From NCBI GenBank assembly GCA_004557735.1, contig SFFV01000001.1, positions 124,001 to 188,000 of the forward strand: a stretch of 64,000 nt of DNA, written 5' to 3'. Every line of letters starts with the position of its first letter. Positions within the stretch are counted from its first letter, which is position 1. Shown one piece after another: positions 48,271-56,786 of this stretch. This DNA is from Clostridiales bacterium (GTDB lineage: Bacteria; Bacillota; Clostridia; Oscillospirales; Oscillospiraceae). The position numbers were made by a program, and so were the translations under genes. Under the pieces are notes generated by a model. It saw only the letters and a program-made list of their open reading frames with translations, searched no databases and was not told where the DNA came from.

Positions 48271-49160
48271 CGGCTCAGCGCCTCCTTTCTCCGGTGATCC
48301 CGGCGCGTCTCCCGTACAACGACCCATACAAGAACTACGGTGTCCGCCAGAATAACGCCGTAATATATGCCGTCGAAGTACTGCTGCTGCCAGCTGGAAA
48401 CTCTGCTATTCTCTTCAGCTGTTTCTGTAATCTTCGTTGAAACGGCTTCCGGCTCATAGGAGACACGATGCCCTTGCACCAGCAGACGGTGCGTATTGAC
48501 GCCATACGGCGTACAGGTGATGAGCGTGCACATGTCTTCATCCTGCTGGATGCTGAGATGCGACGTATCATCCGGGAGGACAGTAAAAATATCCTGCACT
48601 TCATACGCCAGCGTCCGGTCCAGCACATGCAGAAAAAACCGGTCTCCGACCTTCATCTTTTCCAAGTCTGTCAGCATCTTTTCTCTGGAGAGGCCGGAGT
48701 GACCGGTCAGGACGGCATGCGTCCCTTTTCCGCCTACGGGAAAGGACGATCCCAGCAGATGCCCTACGCCTTTCTCCAGCGTGCTGCCGTCCGTGCCGTG
48801 GTAGATCGGCAGGCAAATATCCAGCTCTGGGATTTCCAACTGTCCCATAATGCCGCTTTCGTTAACAGCGAGGATCTCGTCATATTCTTTCTGCGCTGCA
48901 GTCAAGCCAGTTAAAGAAAACGCGCCGTCCGCGGAAACGGATATTGGGGACAGCGCGGCGTTGTACGTCTCCGCTGCGGCAAGTATCTCTGCTACGCGGG
49001 TATCTGTCATCTCCTCCACGGCTCTGGAATACTCGGTCATTACAAGGCTCTTGTTCTTCTCCGCCAACGCGTTTCCCAAAATCGGGTACAGAATCAATCC
49101 GGCAGCGAGGAAGAGACACGCTGCACCGGAAACAAAATAAATCGTTCTTTTGTATTTCAT
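48267..49160 (-). CDS. srtC: Class C (pilus-assembly) sortase
   Basis: A 297-aa sortase with membrane helices at both ends, the layout of pilin polymerases. Catalytic His is in LTGHSGLS, the Cys in the class C signature TLITCTPYGVNTHRLLVQG, where the Arg also lies. I start at ATG 49160 because AAGGAG is 6 bases ahead, while the first ATG (49178) has its ribosome site too close. It would join pilin subunits of the two upstream genes through their LPxTG motifs. Confidence 0.92.
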   Translation of the reverse strand: MKYKRTIYFVSGAACLFLAAGLILYPILGNALAEKNKSLVMTEYSRAVEEMTDTRVAEILAAAETYNAALSPISVSADGAFSLTGLTAAQKEYDEILAVNESGIMGQLEIPELDICLPIYHGTDGSTLEKGVGHLLGSSFPVGGKGTHAVLTGHSGLSREKMLTDLEKMKVGDRFFLHVLDRTLAYEVQDIFTVLPDDTSHLSIQQDEDMCTLITCTPYGVNTHRLLVQGHRVSYEPEAVSTKITETAEENSRVSSWQQQYFDGIYYGVILADTVVLVWVVVRETRRDHRRKEALSR

Positions 49161-49187
49161 CGGATGCTCCTTTTTCATATCTCCTCA

Positions 49188-49223
49188 AGTTATTCGCTTT
49201 AAGGTTCCTTAAAGCGAATAACT
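49188..49223. repeat. Perfect 17-bp inverted repeat in front of the sortase gene
   Basis: Arms 49188-49204 and 49207-49223 are fully complementary, with only two bases between. A partial third copy of one arm lies at about 49229-49244. In the operon mRNA this folds just before the srtC ribosome site. Confidence 0.9.
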
Positions 49224-49251
49224 TTTTCTTTAAAACGAATAACTCATATGT

Positions 49252-49286
49252 ATGGGAGAGACTTGCCTGTTTTCTGTCTCTCCCAT
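49252..49286 (-). terminator. Hairpin after the backbone pilin gene
   Basis: An 11-bp perfect stem (49252-49262 with 49276-49286), 9 bases after the pilin stop. No T-run follows, so it more likely stabilises or partially terminates the pilin mRNA, giving more pilin than sortase. Confidence 0.55.
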
Positions 49287-49295
49287 GTGCCGGGG

Positions 49296-51329
49296 TTATT
49301 TCTCCAACTTCTTCTTTCTGCGGGCGCTTACCAGGATGATCGCGGCGGCGACCATCAGAACAGTACCGGCAACGCCGTACATCCAGGTACCATGCCCGCC
49401 GGTCTGCGGCAGGTTGAAGCCGCGGGTGTTGACAACAGTCAGCGGCACGATGGCATTGGCTGATTCGCCATCGGCATCCAGCGTCACGTCGTTGCTGTCT
49501 ACCTTGGCAGAAGCCGTCAGCAGGTAGTGCTCCAGATGCTTCTGCGGCATGTTCTTATAGAGACCTTCCGGAACATCCGCATACCGTGGATCGTTCTGCA
49601 GAACGCCCAGCACATCGGTGACGTAGATATCACAGAGATCATCGCTCTTCGCTGCCTCGATCACGATCTGGATATCGTCGCGGAGCAGCGTGTAGCCGTT
49701 GGCTGTCTGGATCTCGGTCGCAATGTACATGTCATCCTCCAGCCCTTTCACGAGGATGGAGCCGTCTGCCGTAGGAGTGAACCGGGTAGCATCGTCTCTT
49801 CCGGAAGCATGGCCGGTCACATAGTAGCCTCCGTCGCCCTCATTCAGCTCCGCCGTAACGAAGTATCCGTCGGTGTCGTTATAAAGGAGGAATTCCACCT
49901 TGGAGAAGTCACCCTGCCCGTCGCTGAATTCCTTGGTAAGGTCAAGACCGTAGCTGTACACATGGCAGTCGTCTACGAGCGTATCGTAGAAGCTGCTGTT
50001 GGTACGCTTCCATACCAGCACGACGTCGTTGCTGTTCCCATCGTCGCCGCAGACAAGGCTTTTATCGGGGTTGAGCTTCGCCGAATAGGTGACGCGTACG
50101 GAGCAGTCGGAATAGCCGGAATTTATCATGTCAGACCTGGTATACACAGCATAGCTGCCGTTGATCTCCGCAAGACCCGCAGCCGTCATGGAGATGTTCA
50201 TGCCGGGCGTGTCATTATAGGATACGGAGAACTTTCCGTCGCCTTCGTTCCAGACGGTGATCCGGTCGTCCTCGGTGCAAGAACTGCTGCGGAAGAATTC
50301 GATCTTCACATCGTTCCTGCAGTACGAGAGGCCGGCGTCCAGCGTGTCCACAAAGGAGTAATCCGTCAGATAGGTGGCTTCAGAGGTAATGCTCGGCAGC
50401 GTCGAGAGAATCTGGTATTCCAGCGTGTCATTGGCAGATGCTGTGGCGGTATGGGAGAAACTGTCATTCTTGCTGGTATCCGCAAGAGCTTCACGCACGG
50501 TTTTCTCCAGCGTCGGGATGCCGGTGAGGTTCTTGGGGTACACGGTAATGTCATAGATCCAGCGCTCGCCGCCGTCATCGGCGTTGCTCCCGTTCACAGC
50601 TGTCATGGGCAGCGAGAGGAAAAACGGCGCGGTGGTTTCCGCGACCATTTCGGGCACTTTTGTCTCAACGAGGAGATACAGCCCGAGAGGAAGGTCGCTC
50701 GCGGAGGTGTGGCCGTAGTTGTCGGTCAACGGCATTGCTGTGCCGCCATTTTCGCGCACGAAGCGCTCTAAAGCGTTCTTCACCGTGATGGCGTTGCTTG
50801 CCAACGCGGATTTCAGACCGTTAATAAGAGTATCGGAACGGTAGAAATACATAGCGCCGTCCTCCGAATCTGCCGGTACATACCGGTCTCCGGCACTCAC
50901 GCCGATGGCGGACAGGAACGTGTTGTTGGCGTCGTTCTGCGTGATCCCGTAGAGAACTTCCACATGCGACGCGCCGTTATCATCCTCAGTATAGGTGCGG
51001 ATATCGGCAACTTTCAGATAGGTGAATTCAACGCCTTTAATGGCGTATCCGTTGACCTCTCCGTTCGCGTCCAGCGAGCTCTTTCTCGTATCGCTGCCGA
51101 GGATATCCTCCACGTCAGGATCGCGGACACCGGTGGAGACGTAGCTGGAATCCCATACGCCGTCCTTCTCGGCGTTGGTAATGTCGTACTTGTAAATATC
51201 AAAGGAGCCGGTTCTGTCGGTGTTGATTGTGGATACATTCAGCATCATGGCAAAGGCGGATACGGTCGTTGTCAGCACGACCAGAGCCGCCATGATAACG
51301 GAAAAGAACTTCTTGCCGGTTTTCTTCAT
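49296..51329 (-). CDS. Backbone pilin, LPxTG-anchored isopeptide-forming
   Basis: A 677-aa sortase-assembled pilin. It has a signal peptide (about 1-28), the pilin motif WIYDITVYPKN (about 257-267, with the Lys used for polymerisation), and Cna-B-like domains (ATEIQTANGYTLL near 560, with the E-box-like Glu). It ends with LPQTG, a hydrophobic helix and KKKLEK. The start overlaps the upstream adhesin stop by 4 bp. With two sortases downstream, this is a complete pilus locus. Confidence 0.92.
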   Translation of the reverse strand: MKKTGKKFFSVIMAALVVLTTTVSAFAMMLNVSTINTDRTGSFDIYKYDITNAEKDGVWDSSYVSTGVRDPDVEDILGSDTRKSSLDANGEVNGYAIKGVEFTYLKVADIRTYTEDDNGASHVEVLYGITQNDANNTFLSAIGVSAGDRYVPADSEDGAMYFYRSDTLINGLKSALASNAITVKNALERFVRENGGTAMPLTDNYGHTSASDLPLGLYLLVETKVPEMVAETTAPFFLSLPMTAVNGSNADDGGERWIYDITVYPKNLTGIPTLEKTVREALADTSKNDSFSHTATASANDTLEYQILSTLPSITSEATYLTDYSFVDTLDAGLSYCRNDVKIEFFRSSSCTEDDRITVWNEGDGKFSVSYNDTPGMNISMTAAGLAEINGSYAVYTRSDMINSGYSDCSVRVTYSAKLNPDKSLVCGDDGNSNDVVLVWKRTNSSFYDTLVDDCHVYSYGLDLTKEFSDGQGDFSKVEFLLYNDTDGYFVTAELNEGDGGYYVTGHASGRDDATRFTPTADGSILVKGLEDDMYIATEIQTANGYTLLRDDIQIVIEAAKSDDLCDIYVTDVLGVLQNDPRYADVPEGLYKNMPQKHLEHYLLTASAKVDSNDVTLDADGESANAIVPLTVVNTRGFNLPQTGGHGTWMYGVAGTVLMVAAAIILVSARRKKKLEK

Positions 51330-53749
51330 TGCATGCAGTCCCTTCTTTTATTTTTGGAAATGATGATAAGAAAAAGGCCCATACACGCCGCGGCAAAGCC
51401 GGCGGAGAGTACAGGCCAGAGGCCGGTTCCTCCGGTCATAGGGAGAAGATAGGTTGGGGAGTTGCTGATGGTGACGGAAACATTGTAGATCGTAGATTCT
51501 TCGCTTTCTCGGGGCAGCGTTCCGAGCTCTACCGGCTCCGTCAGGAGCACATAGCCGTTGACGGTGGCGATCTCCGTAATACGATAACGGACGTTTTTAT
51601 CCGCCCGGAGGCCGTCGAAAATGGCAATCCCATCGTCTCCCGTAATCAGTATGCCGTCGCTGAGACCTTCTGAGGTGCATCCGCCAACTTCCTTTGCTGG
51701 AACCTCGGTATGGAACACCGGTGTCCAGCTTTCTCCGTCTTCGGAGTATTCCAACCGGAATGCCGCGCCGGGGATCGGGTTACCGCCGCTGTCGGTCTTG
51801 GCTACGGTTACAGAGCCGGGGATACGGGTGTTTTCGCGCCGAATTTCGATCTTCTGTCCGTCTGCAGTCACGGAGAAAACATATGGTGTCGTATCTGCCT
51901 TGTAGCCGTCCGGGGCTTCCAGCTCTTCGAGATAGTAGTCGCCGAAGGGGATGTTCTGAAAGAGCAGTATCCCGTTTGCGTCCGTCATCCCTTCGGCAAA
52001 CGGATTCCCTGTGCTGTCCAGAAGCCGGAATCTCGCGTCGGGCAGAGCCTGTCCGCTGTCCTTGTCCACCTTTTGGATCGTCAGCGATCCTTTGTATATC
52101 TCATTTCGGATCGACAGAGAAATCGTCTCTCCGTCGGAAGTGATATTCACTTCATGCAGGGTGGTATCAAGTACATAGCCCTCCCAACCGGACAGCTGAC
52201 GGATAATGTAGACGCCGTAGGGCAGCAGCTTCGACTGCGCCGTTCCATTCTCCCCACAGGTGAGGATGTCCCGTTCGGATTCCGCAGCCGCCTCATAGCT
52301 GCCCGCAGATTTTGGGAACACTTCAAAGGTGGCCCCGGTCTCGGGCGCTTCCGTTCCCGCGGCGCTGTTCACGGCGAGCTTGGAAATTGAGAACCGCCCG
52401 AGAATTGGGTTTTCCTTCACAGTCAGGGTTAAGTCATTCTTAATAGTGGGCAGCTGATCCGCGGTCGCGGGAACGGGATACACCGTCATATCCAGAAGAT
52501 ATCCGGGCGAAGGTGCAATTTCTCGAATCGTCCAGCCCTCTCCGGCCTCATAATAGCCGGTGGTAAACTGGCCGTTGGCGTCGGTGGTGCAGGTCTCGAT
52601 CAGCGTATCTCCGTGATAGAGTCCATAGACCGCCCCGGTGAGTGTTCCGTCGCCCTGCGCCGTTCCGGTGATGCCGTCCTCCTTGGTCACGGTAATGCGA
52701 AACTCCTTGCGGTTGGCTTTTAACGTGAGATAACCCGTCATGCCGCCCACCGCCTCCACACCGACAACGATATCCTGCCGCGTTGTCGAGCCGTAGGGCG
52801 TGAACGTAGAGGCCGCCGTATAGGCGGAGTTCCGGGTAGCTACCACAGTAACCGGAGCAGATAACGGCGATGCGGAACGGAGAATCAGTTGATTCCCGGA
52901 TACCGCAACGGAAACAACGGTGTCCGATGCGGAGAAGGAATAGTTTTCGATCACGTTGTTCGTATCGGTCAGCGTAATAGAATATGTGGTGCCGTCATAG
53001 GATAGCTCCTCCTGTGGTGCGCTGCTGCTCACGGCAGTCATGAAGCTCGGCAGCGTCATATAGCTCAGCATGTAGGAGAGAATCGTATCATAGATCTGCC
53101 CGATCTCCGTGTTTTGGCCATTGGATACGAGACAGGTATATATTTCGTCGTTGCCTCTGGTGTACGGAGGGGATGGCTGCCGCGCTACGGTGACGAATTC
53201 CCAGATCAGCATCTGCGTGGCGGTCTGCTGGCAGCTTGGAGTCCCGGGGAGATTGGTGCTGTTGCCGGCGCGACCGCAGAGGAGCGCCAGCTTGATGGCG
53301 TTTTGCTGCTCATACGAAAAGCTGTTCCAGACGTCGATGACGTCCGAATGGAGAACATCGCCGTGGGCGAGCATGATGCCGGGCTCAATGCAGTAGGCCT
53401 CCTGCCCGTTGGCAAAGTCGTTGAGACGCATATCCCCGTAGCCGCCGGTCGGGCCGCCGTTATAATAAAAGGGGTGCTGATAGTAAACGTACTGCCCGGC
53501 AGAGTCGTAGACATAGTCGAAGGTAATGAGCGCCGTGGCGGCAGCGGCTTTCAGCATGGGAGCCTTGGCCAGAGGAATCGTTTGCTCCGGCTCTTTGGCA
53601 GGCTCTTCCTCCTGCGCTTCTTCGCTGGCTTCCGTCGTTTCCGGGAGTTCACCATCTTCCGGCTCCGCCGCCAGAACCGCAGGACACGGAAAACTCAGAA
53701 GGCAAAGAAGCGCGAGGATGAGAGCCAGGATTTTGTATCGTGTTTTCAA
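51326..53749 (-). CDS. Pilus tip adhesin with thioester domain and Cna-B repeats, LPxTG-type anchor
   Basis: An 807-aa surface protein with TTG start (53749, AGGAGG ahead). After the signal peptide comes an acidic Glu/Pro/Thr linker (about 30-60), then a thioester-domain-like region: AYCIEPG (about 116-122) and ATQMLIWEF (about 180-188) give the Cys and Gln that would form the internal thioester. Then Cna-B/SpaA domains follow (LPYGVYIIRQLSGWEGY, IPFGDYYLEELEAPDGY, and others). It ends with LLPMTG, a membrane helix and a basic tail. It probably binds host surfaces covalently. Confidence 0.88.
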   Translation of the reverse strand: MKTRYKILALILALLCLLSFPCPAVLAAEPEDGELPETTEASEEAQEEEPAKEPEQTIPLAKAPMLKAAAATALITFDYVYDSAGQYVYYQHPFYYNGGPTGGYGDMRLNDFANGQEAYCIEPGIMLAHGDVLHSDVIDVWNSFSYEQQNAIKLALLCGRAGNSTNLPGTPSCQQTATQMLIWEFVTVARQPSPPYTRGNDEIYTCLVSNGQNTEIGQIYDTILSYMLSYMTLPSFMTAVSSSAPQEELSYDGTTYSITLTDTNNVIENYSFSASDTVVSVAVSGNQLILRSASPLSAPVTVVATRNSAYTAASTFTPYGSTTRQDIVVGVEAVGGMTGYLTLKANRKEFRITVTKEDGITGTAQGDGTLTGAVYGLYHGDTLIETCTTDANGQFTTGYYEAGEGWTIREIAPSPGYLLDMTVYPVPATADQLPTIKNDLTLTVKENPILGRFSISKLAVNSAAGTEAPETGATFEVFPKSAGSYEAAAESERDILTCGENGTAQSKLLPYGVYIIRQLSGWEGYVLDTTLHEVNITSDGETISLSIRNEIYKGSLTIQKVDKDSGQALPDARFRLLDSTGNPFAEGMTDANGILLFQNIPFGDYYLEELEAPDGYKADTTPYVFSVTADGQKIEIRRENTRIPGSVTVAKTDSGGNPIPGAAFRLEYSEDGESWTPVFHTEVPAKEVGGCTSEGLSDGILITGDDGIAIFDGLRADKNVRYRITEIATVNGYVLLTEPVELGTLPRESEESTIYNVSVTISNSPTYLLPMTGGTGLWPVLSAGFAAACMGLFLIIISKNKRRDCMQ

Positions 53750-54205
53750 AGGGGTATTTTCCTCCTTGCCGTAGTGTGGGGTGTGCCTGCCGCTCTGTCC
53801 GGCGGTACTCCGTGAAAAAACCAGATCGGGAACATGTGTGTCCCTCCTTCCTTTTTATGTAGGTCCGTATTTGTCCTCGACACCCCCGGACAGGGAAGTC
53901 ACCAGATGGCAGCGTGCCGGGCTGCTCCATGAGAATTGCACTCCTCCGAGGGTCTCTCCGAGCCGCCCCCATTGTGTGAACTGTGGCTGGGCGGAAGTAT
54001 CATTGTCCCCATGCGCGGTCATGGCCGTGCCGGCGGCTGTGCGGCAGTTCCGGGCTGACGGTATCGCTCTCCAAAAAGGGTCATGGCGTGTCACCCGGCG
54101 GGCTTCGCTCTCGCGGCACATGGGAATGTATCTGGTGAATGGCTATGAACTTGTCAAGGTGCGGTGAGGGGAAAATCACCCTCTCACCCAACGCGGATTT
54201 TTCGC
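53750..54205. other. Intergenic region upstream of the pilus operon with a possible small ORF
   Basis: About 455 bases. A minus-strand ORF of 88 codons (54121-53855) fills the middle, and a plus-strand ORF overlaps it (53781-54167). Neither has a good ribosome site and neither protein shows a fold I recognise. The composition is more GC-rich than neighbours. It should also hold the pilus promoter, which I could not assign. Confidence 0.4.
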
Positions 54206-54685
54206 TCATTTGTCACCCTGTTTTCTTGAAAATTTCAAAATTTTCTTTTTTCCGGCCATAATGGACTTGCAAATATTCTGAAAAGATACACCTTCTTTCG
54301 CCGCAATTTCCCGGTACGTCATGCCCTCGCAGTACATCCGGATGCGGCGGTACTGCTTTTCCGTGACGAGCCCACGGATCTTCTGCAAGGATGTTTGTGC
54401 GAACAAAACGTTTTCCCTTCGTTCGAGACGGGCGAGAATCGTTTCTTCCGGGGATGGCTCTGCGGCAGAGTATTCCGTGAGGGATAATGTATGATCTGAG
54501 TAAACATGATCTGCAAGCTCCCAGTTGTGGTAATTCTCGTCCGACCATGTTTTCCAGAACCGAAACTCCTCCTCAGACGAAAACTGCTCGGGCGTGAGCG
54601 GATGATCCTGCTCAAAGGCGTCCGGGCAGAGGATGGCGCGGCTGTTCCGCTTGTTTCGTGAATACAGGCTTTTCCTATCGTGCAT
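54206..54685 (-). CDS. Sigma-70-like regulator (sigma region 4 HTH), element-borne
   Basis: A 159-aa protein with a hydrophilic N-terminal half and a C-terminal helix-turn-helix like sigma region 4: LVTEKQYRRIRMYCEGMTYREIAAKEGVS in pieces, with the recognition helix VSFQNICKSIMAGKKKIL. It resembles the small sigma-like ORFs of Tn916-type elements. ATG at 54685, with GGAGG 8 bases ahead. It lies upstream of and in the same direction as the pilus operon and could control it. Confidence 0.78.
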   Translation of the reverse strand: MHDRKSLYSRNKRNSRAILCPDAFEQDHPLTPEQFSSEEEFRFWKTWSDENYHNWELADHVYSDHTLSLTEYSAAEPSPEETILARLERRENVLFAQTSLQKIRGLVTEKQYRRIRMYCEGMTYREIAAKEGVSFQNICKSIMAGKKKILKFSRKQGDK

Positions 54686-54774
54686 TGTATGTACCTCCGA
54701 TTGTTTTTGGCGGGGAAACAATCGGGGGGCTACGGGTATGCAGCGATCCAGCATTGCCAGCGCGAGATAAACAA

Positions 54775-54812
54775 AAAGCACCCTTTCAGCAAATTCGCTG
54801 AAAGAGTGCTTT
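54775..54812. terminator. Bidirectional terminator upstream of the sigma-like gene
   Basis: A stem of about 16 bp with one bulge and a 5-base loop, flanked by AAAAA on one side and TTTTT on the other. It would stop minus-strand transcripts from 54980-63925 before the sigma gene. The next 165 bases hold no gene. Confidence 0.75.
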
Positions 54813-54979
54813 TTGCTCGTCTATGCGAGTGCAGGCGCTTTATATTCTGCATCTATTCTTTCGAAACAGAGCGGCGGCCTATTGCCAACTATTATGCTGT
54901 TTTTAATAAAAACTGGCGCGTTTTCCTTAAGGGGACGCACAGAATGCTATGTTTTATTGATTTTGGGTCAATATACCTC

Positions 54980-55237
54980 CTAACGGCAATTCCATGGCGC
55001 TTCGGTAAACTGCGATTTCAGAATATTGGGATTGGTTTCTTCCGTTTTTGTGTCCACAAGATATTCCAGGGCATCCTGCCATTCTCTGGCGACAAATTGG
55101 TCTGCCGATATTTCTTCAATGCATCGTTTCAGCATACGGCACTCTGTACTGTTGATGCTACGCAGGTCGCTTAAATACATACACCCGGCCTTGTTGGCAA
55201 GAAAATCCAGAAGAGAAATCAGCTGATTTGTACTCAT
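54980..55237 (-). CDS. Small hypothetical protein
   Basis: An 85-aa soluble, mostly helical, acidic protein (MSTNQLISLLDFLANKAG at the start, ending TEAPWNCR). The ATG has AAAGGA about 9 bases ahead. It is the last gene of the second surface-protein module, 35 bp after the broken AP2 gene. I recognise no family. Confidence 0.5.
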   Translation of the reverse strand: MSTNQLISLLDFLANKAGCMYLSDLRSINSTECRMLKRCIEEISADQFVAREWQDALEYLVDTKTEETNPNILKSQFTEAPWNCR

Positions 55238-55272
55238 ATGCCGTAATCCTTTGCTCCTTGTTTTGATAGGCT

Positions 55273-55652
55273 TTAAGGATTTCTATGTTCTGTGTAATAC
55301 CATTCCAGAAAGTTATTGTGCATTGCCTCTCCGCACCTTCTGGCTTTCACAGCATCTTCCAGTTTGTCAAAGAAACCGAGATAGTAGGTTTTTCGTTTGA
55401 ATGTAATCTGCGCCTGCCATTTTCCGCTTTTTGCAGAGTGATACACGCCGGTGTATCCGCTGATGTTGGAGGAAATAGTGTGGCGTTTTTAGACGCCTCT
55501 AAAATTGCTACAGATGTACCGCCACACAGTTTCAGATTGTCGATAATGCTGGCCGCCTGCAGACAGCCGTAGCTTTTTGTCTTTCCGGCTTGTGGCAGGG
55601 GTTACCCTACAATGGTTTCCTTGCCGCAGTCGCACCGGCATTTCCAATATCG
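55273..55652 (-). pseudogene. AP2-domain protein remnant, with an in-frame stop and a frameshift
   Basis: Reading the minus strand from 55652 gives RYWKCRCDCGKETIVG, a stop, then KSYGCLQAASIIDNLKL and so on, in the same frame. After about 55490 the similarity continues in another frame as SGYTGVYHSAKSGKWQAQI, KTYYLGFFDKLEDAVKAR, and EWYYTEHRNP to a stop at 55273. This is the zinc-binding plus AP2/ERF-like layout of the intact gene at 56787-57737, broken by one stop and one frameshift. It joins in frame to the zinc-ribbon gene upstream. Confidence 0.78.
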
Positions 55653-56741
55653 TCACCATTTTATATTGCGCCCCTGTGTTCTTCCGGCGCAGACCGGGCA
55701 GCCGTTCTCCTGCGCACCGGCGCGGGAGTAAACCGCCGCTTTCCAGCGGTGGCCGGCCGGGCATTTCCACCAGACCTTCTGATGGCTGCCTGCCGTCACC
55801 ATCTGCGGCGTCAGCGTCCCGTTCAGTTCCGGATCCCATTGCGCGGCAAGGCGTGGCTTGACGGTCGCAAGATCGTTAAAGCCGGGAAGCACTTTCTTGT
55901 TTGTACAATACGGGCATTCCGATTTGTAACGGACTCTGTGCGCAATGGACGTACAGAAGGAATGTCCCTGTTCGCAGCGCCACCATACGCGGCGGTTGGA
56001 CGAGGCCGCTACCGAATCCGGCGTGCAGTCGGTATTTTTCTCCCAATCCCATTGCGCCGCAATTTCCGGAAACTTTGTCTGCAGGTCGTTTTCGCCCGTC
56101 AGAACGGCCTTTCCGGCGCAAATCGGGCAGCCGTTGCCGCCGCTTGTCCGGGAAGAGATATTGGTTCTGTAGCTGTGTCCGTTTGGACATATCCACCAGA
56201 CGCGGCGCGAGGTTCCCGGCAGCACCTGCTCCGGTGTCAGCGGCGCGTTCTTTTCATAATCCCATTCCTGCGCAATCAGCGGAAATCGGTCTGCCAGAGT
56301 GTTTTCTCCGACGACCGGAATATGGTTTGTACAGATCGGGCAGCCGGTTCCCTGCGCTCGGCTATGGACGGACGCCTGCCACTCGTGGCCCTGCGCGCAT
56401 TTCCACCAGACCTTTCTATGGGTATGCGGTGTGACGTCTGCGGGCGTTAACGGCGCATTTTTTACGGCATCCCATTGCTTTGCCAATTCCGGATAAACGG
56501 AGGCAAGGTCGTTGCCGCCGGACTCGACCGCTTTCCCAGCGCAATAGGGGCACCCGGCTCCCGCGGAGCGGTTATATACCGCGGCCTGCCAGGAATGTCC
56601 CTCCCTGCAGTGCCACCAGAGTTTCTTTTTGCTGCCGTAGCTTACGGTTTTCGGGGTCAGCGGCGCATTCCGTTCGTCCCATTGTCCCAGCAGCTCTGTA
56701 TTTCCCGTATGGACGCAGCGGTCATAGAACAATTCTCGCAC
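55653..56741 (-). CDS. Zinc-ribbon repeat protein (five treble-clef-like repeats)
   Basis: A 362-aa protein with five tandem units of about 68 residues. Each has the pattern L-x-x-QWD-x-x-xN-x-x-LTP, then V-WW-x-C-x-x-GH-x-(W/Y/F), then G-CP-x-C. This matches the probable zinc-ribbon domain (DUF4379-like) found in phage and element proteins, sometimes joined to nucleases. No nuclease domain is present here. GTG start at 56741. The C-terminus (CPVCAGRTQGRNIKW) stops directly at the AP2 remnant and is probably truncated. Confidence 0.75.
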   Translation of the reverse strand: MRELFYDRCVHTGNTELLGQWDERNAPLTPKTVSYGSKKKLWWHCREGHSWQAAVYNRSAGAGCPYCAGKAVESGGNDLASVYPELAKQWDAVKNAPLTPADVTPHTHRKVWWKCAQGHEWQASVHSRAQGTGCPICTNHIPVVGENTLADRFPLIAQEWDYEKNAPLTPEQVLPGTSRRVWWICPNGHSYRTNISSRTSGGNGCPICAGKAVLTGENDLQTKFPEIAAQWDWEKNTDCTPDSVAASSNRRVWWRCEQGHSFCTSIAHRVRYKSECPYCTNKKVLPGFNDLATVKPRLAAQWDPELNGTLTPQMVTAGSHQKVWWKCPAGHRWKAAVYSRAGAQENGCPVCAGRTQGRNIKW

Positions 56742-56786
56742 GTTGGTTAATTCCTTTTCGTTGGTTACGCAAATTGATTTTTCGCA

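Noticed and set aside
53781..54167. A 128-codon plus-strand gene
   Set aside because: No ribosome site, no recognisable fold, and it overlaps the competing minus-strand frame; kept only as a note on the region.
55285..55572. A 95-codon plus-strand gene
   Set aside because: It lies opposite the AP2 remnant, whose family similarity is visible on the minus strand.
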